DNA of 64,000 bases. Origin: Gymnothorax reevesii. Taxonomy: Eukaryota > Chordata > Actinopteri > Anguilliformes > Muraenidae. Positions 34,434-45,800 of the stretch are shown here, in pieces. The DNA lies in assembly GCA_029721435.1 (NCBI GenBank), contig CM056574.1:868001-932000 (forward strand), in the 5' to 3' direction. A program made the position numbers and the translations under genes. Each line of letters starts with the position of its first letter. Within the stretch, counting starts at the first letter, position 1. Below the pieces are notes generated by a model. That model made no database searches. It saw only the letters and a program-made list of their open reading frames with translations, and had not been told where the DNA came from.

Positions 34434-37400
34434 GCGCAAAGACACATACAAACACATTCACTAACGTGCACACATACTCACACACTCGCACATACAGTCA
34501 TGCACACTCACACACGCGCGCACACACACTCATACACATACTCATGCACACAGACACAGACAGACACACACACAGTACCGTAACACACCTTTACTGCTCT
34601 CCAGCTCCTGGTCCGGTTCTTGCATTGGAAGATCCTCCTCATCCTCACCTTCATCACCCCCCTCGTCTTCCTCCTCCAGCAGACCCCAGCTGCTCCGCAG
34701 ACCCTCCCCCACCTGAGCTGCACCAGGGGCCAGCAGCACTGGAGACGCAGGTCCTTCTGTACTGCAGCGCAGCTAAGGAAGGATAATCCAAACACCACAC
34801 CACACCCGTACCCCACACCACCCATCTGTACTGCAGCGAGGCTAAGGAGGGACAGCCCAAAAACCACACCACACTCTTATCCCACACCACCCCTCTGTAC
34901 TGCAGTGCAGCTAAGGAGGGACAGCCCAAAAACCACACCACACCCGTACCCCACACCATCCCTCTGTACAGCAGCGCAGTTAAGGGGGGGCAACCCAAAC
35001 AACCAATACACCCGTACCCCACACCGCCCCTCTGGACTGCAGCGCAGCTAAGGAGGGACAGCCCAAAAACCACACCACACCCGTACCCCACACCACCCCT
35101 CTGTACAGCAGCGCAGTTAAGGGGGGACAACCCAAACAACACAATACACCCATACCCCACACCGCCCATCTGTACTGCAGCGCAGCTAAGGAGGGACAAC
35201 CCAAAAACCACACCACACCCGTACCCCACACCGCCCTTCTGAACTGGAGCGCAGTTAAGGGGGGACAACCCAAACAACACAATACACCCTTACCCCACAC
35301 CGCCCCTCTGTACTGGAGTGCAGCTAAGGAGGGACAACCCAACACCACACCCCCCCCGTACCCCACACCACCCATCTGTACTGCAGCGAAGCTAAGGAGG
35401 AACAACCCAAACACCACACCACACCCGTACCCCACACCGCCCCTCTGTACTGGAGCGCAGCTAAGGAGGGACAATCCAAACACCACAGCACACCACACCC
35501 CTACCTCACACCGCCCCTCTGTACAGCAGCGCAGCTAAGGAGGGACACCCCAAACACCACACTACACCCGTACCCCACACCGCCCCTCTGTACTGCAGCG
35601 CAGCTAAGGAGGGACAACCCAAACACCACACCACAACCGTACCCCACACCGCCCCTCTGTACTGAAGTGCAGCCAAGGAGGGACAACCCAAACACCACAC
35701 CACACCCGTACCCCACACCGCCCCTCTGTACTGCAGCGCAGCTAAGGAGGGACAACCCAAACACCACACCACACCCGTACCCCACACCGCCCCTCTGTAC
35801 TGCAGCGCAGCTAAGGAGGGACAACCCAAACACCACACCACACCCGTACCCCACACCGCCCCTCTGTACTGAAGTGCAGCTAAGGAGGGACAACCCAAAC
35901 ACCACACCACAACCGTAGCCCACACCGCCCCTTTGTACTGCAGCGCAGGTAAGGAAGGACAACCCAAACACCACACCACACCCGTATCCCACACCGCCCC
36001 CCTGTACTGAAGCGCAGCTAAGGAGGGACAACCCAAACACCACACCACAACCGTAGCCCACACCGCCCCTTTGTACTGCAGCGCAGCTAATGAGGGACAA
36101 CCCAAACACCACACCACACCCGTATCCCACACCGCCCCCCTGTACTGCAGCGCAGCTAAGGAGGGACAACCCAAACACCACACCACACCCGTATCCCACA
36201 CCGCCCCTCTGTAATGGAGCGCAGCAAAGGAGGGACAAACTAAACACCACACTACACCCGTACCCCACACCGCCCCTCTGTAATGGAGCGCAGCAAAGGA
36301 GGGACAAACTAAACACCACACTACACCCGTACCCCACACCGCCCCTCTGTACTGCAGCGCAGCTAAGGAGGGACAACCCAAACACCACACCACACACATA
36401 CCCCACATCCCCCCTGTACTGCAGCGCAGCTAAGGAGCGACAACCCAAACAACACACCACACCCGTATGCCACACCGCCCCTCTGTAATGGAGCGCAGCT
36501 AAGGAGGGACAACCCAAACACCACACTACACCCGTTCCCCACACCGCCTCTCTGTACTGAAGCGCAGCTAAGGAGGGACAACCCAAACACCACACTCGTA
36601 CCCCACACCGCCCCTCTGTCCTGGAGCGCAGCTAAGGAGGGACAACCCAAACACCACACCACACCCGTACCCCACACCGCCCCTCTGTCCTGGAGCGCAG
36701 CCAAGGAGGGACAACCCAATCACCACACCACACCTGTACCCCACACCGCCCCTCTGTACTGGAGCGCAGCCAAGGAGGGACAACCCAAACACCACACCAC
36801 ACCTGTACCCCACACCGCCCCTCTGTACTGAAGCGCAGCTAAGGAGGGACAACCCTAACACCACACCACACCCGTACCCCACACCGCCTCTCTGTACTGC
36901 AGCGCAGCTAAGGAGGGACAACCCAAACACCACACCAAACCCGTATGCCACACCGCCCCTCTGTAATGGAGCGCAGCTAAGGAGGGCCAACCCCATCACC
37001 ACACCACACCTGTACCCCACACCGCCCCTCTGTACTGGAGCGCAGCCAAGGAGGGACAACCCAAACACCACACCACACCTGTACCCCACACCGCCCCTCT
37101 GTACTGAAGCGCAGCTAAGGAGGGACAACCCTAACACCACACCACACCCGTACCCCACACCGCCTCTCTGTACTGCAGCGCAGCTAAGGAGGGACAACCC
37201 AAACACCACACCAAACCCGTATGCCACACCGCCCCTCTGTAATGGAGCGCAGCTAAGGAGGGACAACCCAAACACCACGCTACACCCATACCCCACACCA
37301 CCCCTCTGTACCGGAGCGCAGCAAAGGAGGGACAACCCAAACACCACACCACACCCGTACCCCACACCGCCCCTCTGTAATGGAGCGCAGCTTAGGAGGG

Positions 37401-40400
37401 ACAACCCAAACACCACACCACACCCGTACCCCACACCGCCCCTCTGTACTGGAGTGCAGCTAAGGAGGGACAACCCAAACACCACACCACACCCGTACCC
37501 CACACCGCCCCTCTGTACTGCAGCGCAGCTAAGGAGGGACAATCCAAACACCACACCACACCCGTACCCCACACCAAACACCGCAGTATTGAATCCATCT
37601 TGACAGATTATGGTTTTCCTCAGCGAAGGATACTGCTCAGGTGGAGAATCTGCTGCCATGGTGACACTTTGGCGTCCCACCTCTGAGTCATCTAGCTCTA
37701 CTGGAACAACTTCGGACTTCAGTGCCGTGATTCGCTCAACTGGCAACGACTCCGCAAAGCCAAACCGCGCCCCATCTTTCCTACACATGCAACAGAAATC
37801 GGGCAGTAACACTAGGCAGCCACTGAGGGGCAGTGTTTGTATAGGAGGGAGGAACAGAGGAATTTCAGGGAGGGTCTCATTTGTAATGACACAGATGCAC
37901 AAACCTGGCCATCCTGTCGTTCTCTAGAGCCCTGCTGATCAGATCCGTGATCTCAGACACCTTCACACTCGCCACCTTACTGCAGCGCAGCACCTGCGCA
38001 AACACACACACACTCACTCTAAATACACTCAGAAGCAGCACTGTAAAGGATAGCAGTGAAATCTGATCTGGGGTCAGTGAGGAGCAGCAGTGCCCAGTGT
38101 CAGCTGTGATTATGATGATATTGAAGGCTGATCTGGGATCAGTGAGGAGCAGCAGTGCCCAGTGTGGGCTGTGATTATGATGATATTGAGGGCTGATCTG
38201 GGGTCAGAAAGGAGCAGCAGTGCCCAGTGTGAGCTGTGATTATGAAGAGTGAGGGCTGATCTGGGGACAGTGAGGACCAGCAGTGCCCAGTGTGGGCTGC
38301 GATTATGATGAGAGTGAGGGCTGATCTGGGGACAGTGAGGAGCAGCACTGCCCATTGTAGGCTGTGATTATGATGAGAGTGAGGGCTGATCTGGGATCAG
38401 TGAGGAGCAGCAGTGCCCAGTGTGGGCTGTGATTATGATGTGAGTGAGGGCTGATCTGGGATCAGTGAGGAGCAGCACTGCCCAGTGTGGGCTGTGATTA
38501 TGATGAGAGTGAGGGATGATCTGGGATCAGTGAGGAGCAGCAGTGCCCAGTGTGGGCTGTGATTATGATGAGAGTGAGGGCTGATCTTGGGTCAGTGAGG
38601 AGCAGCAGTGCCCAGTGTGGGCTGTGATTATGATGAGAGTGAGGGCTGATCTGGGATCAGTGAGGAGCAGCAGTGCCCAGTGTGGGCTGTGATTATGATG
38701 AGAGTGAGGGCTGATCTGGGATCAGTGAGGAGCAGCACTGCCCAGTGTGGGCTGTGATTATGATGAGAGTGAGGGATGATCTGGGATCAGTGAGGAGCAG
38801 CAGTGCCCAGTGTGGGCTGAGATTATGATGAGAGTGAGGGCTGATCTGGGGTCAGTGAGGAGCAGCACTGCCCAGTATGGGCTGTGATCATGATGAGAGT
38901 GAGGGCTGATCTGGGATCAGTGAGGAGCAGCAGTGCCCAGTGTGGGCTGTGATTATGATGAGAGTGAGGGCTGATCTGGGATCAGTGAGGAGCAGCAGTG
39001 CCCAGTGCGGGCTGTGATTATGATGAGAGTGAGGGCTGATCTGGGATCAGTGAGGAGCAGCAGTGCCCAGTGGGGGCTGTGATTATGATGAGAGTGAGGG
39101 CTGATCTGGGATCAGTGAGGAGCAGCAGTGCCCAGTGCGGGCTGTGATTATGATGAGAGTGAGGGCTGATCTGGGATCAGTGAGGAGCAGCACTGCCCAG
39201 TGTGGGCTGTGATTATGATGTGAGTGAGGGCTGATCTGGGATCAGTCACCTGGTCCTTGAGTAGCATGACTCCTCCGCTGGACTGGATGGAGCAGATCTC
39301 ACGGTGTTTGTTCATGGCGATAACCAGCAGCCCATCCATCACCCGCTCCTCCTGCTCACAGGGGTCCACTAACAGGTACGAACTGCAGGGGGGAGAGAGA
39401 GAGAGAGAGAGAGGGGGGGCGAGAGAGAGAGAGAGGGGAGGCGAGAGAGAGAGGGAGGGAGAGGGGGCGAGAGAGAGGGAGAGGGGGGGCGAGAGAGAGA
39501 GTGAAGGGAGAGGGGGGCGAGAGAGAGGGAGAGGGGGCGAGAGAGAGTGAGGGAGAGGGGGCGAGAGAGAGAGAGAGAGAGGGGGGGCTAGAGAGAGAGG
39601 GAGAGGGGGTGAGAGAGAGAGAGAGGGGGGGTGAGAGAGAGAGTGAGGGAGAGGGGGCGAGAGAGAGGGAGAGGGGGCGAGAGAGAGAGAGAGGGAGAGG
39701 GGGCGAGAGAGAGAGAGAGAGGGGGGGCGAGAGAGAGAGGGAGAGGGGGGGCGAGAGAGAGAGGGAGAGGGGGGGCGAGAGAGAGAGGGAGAGGGGGGGC
39801 GAGAGAGAGAGGGAGAGGGGGGGCGAGAGAGAGAGGGAGAGGGGGGGCGAGAGAGAGAGGGAGAGGGGGGGCGAGAGAGAGAGGGAGAGGGGGGGCGAGA
39901 GAGAGAGGGAGAGGGCGCGAGAGGGAGAGGGAGAGGGGGGGCGAGAGAGAGAGGGAGAGGGGGGGCGAGAGAGAGAGGGAGAGGGCGCGAGAGAGAGAGG
40001 GAGAGGGCGCGAGAGAGAGAGGGAGATTGAGATTTAAAGGCCCACTTTATTAGGACATTATTCAAGCACAAAACATCATGTTACATCACAAACCACAACA
40101 CCAAGGGAAAAGGAGGAAACTGAGAGGAGGAAGAAAAAAGAAGAGAAGGGGGAAAGAGAGAAGAGAAAAAAGGGAAAAAAACCCCAATACATCCCTACTA
40201 AACATTTAACTCCAGCCTCTCCTGCACCCCCACTTTGCACAGCACCTCATCAGTCCCCCACATTACAATAAACCCGGGACATTATGAACAAGTGTGTAAG
40301 AGGCCCTTTCCACCTTCAGTCTTGCCACCACCAGCCCCCAAACGCAGATTCTTCCTACTTAGCCAAGTGGCCATTTTGGCCTGCCCAAAGATAAAATTAA

Positions 40401-42773
40401 TTAAACATACCCTGTGTTTCTGTGAGACTGTGTACTTTGGTCCAGAAATGTATAATTGATTGGAAAACTCCACCCCTAACCCTGTGCACCAATCCCTAAC
40501 CAACCCCAGCAAACGCTCCAACCTACTGCAGTCGAGGAACAGGTGTTCCACCGTTTCTGTTGCACCACAGAACAAACAATGTCCCCCTACAGTTGGATCC
40601 AGGTGTGCTGTGTGTCTGTTCGTCGCCATGGCCCCATGAATAATCCTCCACTGTAGGTCTGCAGTACGCTACTCCACAGGAGGCTTATATAGGGAGCGCC
40701 AGCATCCTATCAGAAAAGGATACGGTCCCAAATTCCCCAAGCCACTCCGCTGACCTGACCCCCGCCAAAGCAGCCTGGTGCCGAACCTTAACCACCACAT
40801 GGTACAGTAAAAGAGAGCAGAGATCTCCCCAGATCAAGTCCATTGTCCACATCAGCCTCCACAGTGATATGAGGAAAATCCACGGTAAGAGTGCCATACA
40901 CAAGCTCCAGCAAAATCGAAAAAAATCACAACTTTTTCAGCTAACCTTAATGTTTAGATACCAGGTAAAGTATTCGGGTGTAGAAAAACGTCGACCGTAC
41001 ATCCAGTAAAGATAATTTACACTTTAATTTCCACAGCGGCTATACGTGCTACTAGCTTATTAAGGTGGCAGCCATGACACTGTTGACAATACTAGGGCAT
41101 GTAAGCACGCCCGTGCCGCAAGGGCGAGCGCTCAGTTTCCGCGCGCTACTGTGTTCCACACCCAGCCGCTTGTGTCATTGTGGGGCTTAATTCATTCGCG
41201 CCTGGACCTCTGTTTGAGTAATGATTTGCGTTCTTAAGTTTGCTTTGTGCTTGACGACAGTAAGTTTGGAATTTATGCAGAGTTGGCTTTATGATATTAT
41301 TCAATGGACGTCTTGGTCTCGGTGTGCAAATGATGCTGTGTGCTGGTGCCCGGAACCGTAAATAATGCGGTTCCAGGCGCAAAGTGTAATTGTTCTTTCT
41401 TTGGACCTTATAGGAGACCTCTGCCGAAGCAGAAGTCTGGAGAGTGGTGGCGACGAGATGTTACGTGCTCTTTGGTGGCGCGTACAGCAACAGGATGTCG
41501 GCTAAAATTTGAGCAAAGTGGTCGACGCCGCTGTGTTTACGTCGCCACATGTACTCTGCCAAATAGAAGCCTAAGCCGTCACTGCTGCTCGTGTGCGTGG
41601 ATGGTAAGGACCTCTTGATCTGCCACCGCTGGCACTCAATATTTTGAGTGTGCACGCCAGGGGAGGCAGGTCAACGAAGTTCAAGGAGTGGTTCACCATG
41701 AGATGCTGGAAGTTTTCCTCGCTGAGGCAATCGTAAGCCCGCCAGCAGTCGGTTATGATTTGCGAACCGGCGGCAACATACTCCTTAATAAGGGGTATTA
41801 ACGTCGCCGAATTCCGGTTCTCAACCTCGACGAAAAAAAAACCTCTTTAGTCTCACGGCAAATACCCCCCAAAACCCACTTGCCATCGTGCAAACGACCG
41901 CGGTTGTATTTTCGGCAGCCAAATTTGGACTCGTCGATTTCCACGATACGTCCTGGGCCCTCTAAGGCGGTGGTACTACACTGCGGGACGACGTGGAGGC
42001 AAACTTCGCAGCAATAAGTGAACCAGTCGACGACGGTCTCCTTGCTTGTGAGCTCGCCGTCGAGGCTGGATTCCTTTATTGCCGCTTTGTTTGACATCAG
42101 CGCCGCCCAGCAGTAGGTGAGCACCAGGACTTTTTCCAATGACATCCTGCTGCCAGCGAACCAGCTGCCACGACAAATGCTGCGTTCGGAGGTCCGAGTG
42201 GTGGCTGCTGCTGCATCTCCGATTGTGGCAGCGCCATACGAAGCCCACTCGAGAGTCTGCCTTCGCAAACCACGAGAGGGCTCGGCGACACCGCCGACAA
42301 AGCGGAGAGCGAGCAATCAGACCCCTTTCTTTGCAGAATTCAATCGTGGCCTCTGGAGTCCGCAGCTGCCGAGACAGTCGCCACAAGTTCCACTCATCTT
42401 GCACCGTGCAATCACTCATTTTGGTTCTTGTTTGTCGGTGAGGAGTATAGGACCCTTTATAGTCTCAAAATAAACTTTGTGCACGCATGTCCAATTTCAT
42501 TGCGCCCTTTATTTCCATTCGAAATAGGAAACATGCGAGTGCATTTAAGGCTGCCCATTTATATGACTTTAACGACAATAATAGATCATTAAGAAGGAAA
42601 AGGACCTTATCTATAACTTCGCTGATTATGTTATCTGTGCCTCACACCGCGAGAAATCAATCTGTCTGCCTCATAACTTGAGCTGCAAGACTTTGGCACC
42701 GCGCACATTGTTTTTAATTTGTCATGACACTGATCTATTGTTCTGTCACAAGCAAGCGAATGAGTACAAAGTT

Positions 42774-42821
<48 letters not shown>

Positions 42822-45800
42822 ATATATATCGTGCCGAATCCCCCTCCTCCTCTTCCAACTGTACTCGCCGCGTGCCGCGCGGCACACTCATCACCAAAGG
42901 AACTAAACCATCTCTATCCCTATCACTAACCCTCACCTTAACCCAACTCAGCCACAAATGGTTTGTTCTGCTCAAATTATTCTACCTAGTGTCTCCGGAT
43001 CGGCCACCAGCATGAAAGACATCAAAATGGATGTTCACTCGTCTCCTCATTGACAACAATAAATAAAAGAGAAAATGAATATATGAGGAACAAAAAAGAA
43101 AAAAAAAATATATATATATATAACCCATACATATGATCTTTCGATTGTCTTTCATCCTTCAGCGATAAATGGAAACTAATGGCGTTGAGCTGGCAACAAT
43201 CTCAGTTGGTGTAGTGGTTAAGGCCACAGTGAATGGTGTGATTAACATTGCAGTCTCCACAGGGCTTCTGGTTCGAATCTCACCGCAAACACTAATGTAA
43301 TGTATGACTTAACATGTAAAGCTTTGTTCACTGCATCATCGACGGAAAGCAGAAAAAAAAACTAAAGTCCCAAAAAAAAAAAAAAGTAGTACAAGAGATA
43401 GGACATGGAGTGAAAGCAACGAGGTAACAATACACATGCGTGCATCGGCATTAGCGCGATTTTTTACGCGCGCCGCGTCTACCCCTTCCTTTTAAAATTG
43501 TTCCCCCATCATTCTAAACCCCCTTCTCACTCATAAAAACCCCCCAAAAATATTTGTGCCCCCTTTTAAAATTATTCTGGCCAAAAAAAACCCAAAAAAG
43601 TGGAGGTTGTGTATGGTACTCTTGCCAAATCCACCCTGGTCTGCCCTGACCGCGAATCCCTCCGAAGCGCCCAAGTGAAGGAAGCAGGAAGTATATCACG
43701 GATCCCCTCCATCAGTTGCTGTACCAGTCTCAAAGACCGCATACTCAGCATGGCAGCCAACTCACTGGATGACCTCCATCTCCCTCCACTCATCAGGTCA
43801 CCCACTTTAGTGACCCCTGCACGGATCAGAGCAGTCTGCACACTGGCAGACTGCAACAACCTCACCGGCAGCAGCAGGTTATGCAGGAGCGGTTCTTGCA
43901 TTGTCCACCCTTCAGGCCAGCTAGCACTTCGCTTGACTGTTAAGATCTTATGCCAGGCGGTCAATACTGAAGAATAGAAAGATGGAAGACCCCTGATTAG
44001 GGGAATAAATATGAACAAAACAGAAAACCCCACCCCCATTTCAGCTCTAACCAGCACCACCCTTCCCTTCACAATTTCCGCAGATGACAAGATATTAATC
44101 TCCAAACCTGGTGAAAAAAGAACTGCCACCCCTGCGCTAAAATTAGTTCCATGGCTAAGATAATATTAGCCCTTCCACCACAAACCCCAATCCACCCCAT
44201 TATCCTCATCAGTATGGGTCGCCTGAAGGAAGACCACATCCACCCTCTTCTGCTGAAGGTATTCTAACAGTCCTCATTATCCTCATCAGTATGGGTCGCC
44301 TGAAGGAAGACTACATCCACCCTCTTCTGCTGAAGGTATTCTAACAGTCCTCATTATCCTCATCAGTATGGGTCTCCTGAAGGAAGACCACATCTACCCT
44401 CTTCTGCTGAAGGTATTCTAACAGTCCTCATTATCCTTATCAGTATGGGTCGCCTGAAGGAAGACCACATCCACCCTCTTCTGCTGAAGGTATTCTAACA
44501 GTCCTCATTATCCTCATCAGTATGGGTCTCCTGAAGGAAGACCACATCTACCCTCTTCTGCTGAAGGTATTCTAACAGTCCTCATTATCCTCATCAGTAT
44601 GGGTCTCCTGAAGGAAGACCACATCTACCCTCTTCTGCTGAAGGTATTCTAACAGTCCTCATTATCCTCATCAGTATGGGTCTCCTGAAGGAAGACCACA
44701 TCTACCCTCTTCTGCTGAAGGTATTCTAACAGTCCTCATTATCCTCATCAGTATGGGTCGCCTGAAGGAAGACCACATCTACCCTCTTCTGCTGAAGGTA
44801 TTCTAACAGTCCTCATTATCCTCATCAGTATGGGTCGCCTGAAGGAAGACCACATCTACCCTCTTCTGCTGAAGGTATTCTAACAGTCCTCATTATCCTC
44901 ATCAGTATGGGTCTCCTGAAGGAAGACCACATCTACCCTCTTCTGCTGAAGGTATTCTAACAGTCCTCATTATCCTCATCAGTATGGGTCGCCTGAAGGA
45001 AGACCACATCTACCCTCTTCTGCTGAAGGTATTCTAACAGTCCTCATTATCCTCATCAGTATGGGTCGCCTGAAGGAAGACCACATCCACCCTCTTCTGC
45101 TGAAGGTATTCTAACAGTCCTCATTATCCTCATCAGTATGGGTCGCCTGAAGGAAGACTACATCCACCCTCTTCTGCTGAAGGTATTCTAACAGTCCTCA
45201 TTATCCTCATCAGTATAGGTCTCCTGAAGGAAGACCACATCCACCCTCTTCTGCTGAAGGTATTCTAACAGTCCTCATTATCCTCATCAGTATGGGTCGC
45301 CTGAAGGAAGACCACATCCACCCTCTTCTGCTGAAGGTATTCTAACAGTCCTCATTATCCTCATCAGTATGGGTCGCCTGAAGGAAGACCACATCTACCC
45401 TCTTCTACTGAAGGTATTCTAACAGTCCTCATTATCCTCATCAGTATGGGTCTAATGAAGGAAGACCACATCCACCCTCTTCTGCTGAAGGTATTCTAAC
45501 AGTCCTCATTATCCTCATCAGTATGGGTCTCCTGAAGGAAGACCACATCTACCCTCTTCTGCTGAAGGTATTCTAACAGTCCTCATTATCCTCATCAGTA
45601 TGGGTCTCCTGAAGGAAGACCACATCTATCCTCTTCTGCTGAAGGTATTCTAACAGTGCGGCTCTCTTCTCCCTATCCCTTCCACCATTGGTGTTTAATG
45701 TGCAAACCCTCATGCTCTGCATAACACAGCACAGGATGGAGAGGAGAAAGAACAGTGCAGAAAACCAGCAGGAAAGAAGACCCAAGTGATGCAGGATCAT

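Noticed and set aside
34281..34583. Thr/His-rich 100-codon ORF
   Set aside because: Translation of the CA microsatellite in an exosc9 intron.
35501..37902. Minus-strand frames of 364 and 444 codons rich in Gly, Cys and Leu
   Set aside because: They are read from the 69-bp minisatellite. Only the stretch 37634-37780 is a real exosc9 exon; the rest is intron, though the open frame is noted as a finding.
39148..40071. Minus-strand 307-codon Ser/Pro/Leu-rich frame and plus-strand Arg/Glu/Gly frames
   Set aside because: Products of the purine/pyrimidine microsatellite; the true coding part is exosc9 exon F only.
42774..42929. Val/Cys-rich ORFs
   Set aside because: Translation of a TG microsatellite.
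43199..43295. Functional tRNA gene
   Set aside because: A and B boxes are present, but I cannot form proper acceptor and anticodon arms; a tRNA-derived SINE is more likely.
44190..45660. CRISPR-like regular repeats
   Set aside because: Units are contiguous 77-bp tandem copies with no unique spacers, in a vertebrate-type sequence, and derive from a LINE.
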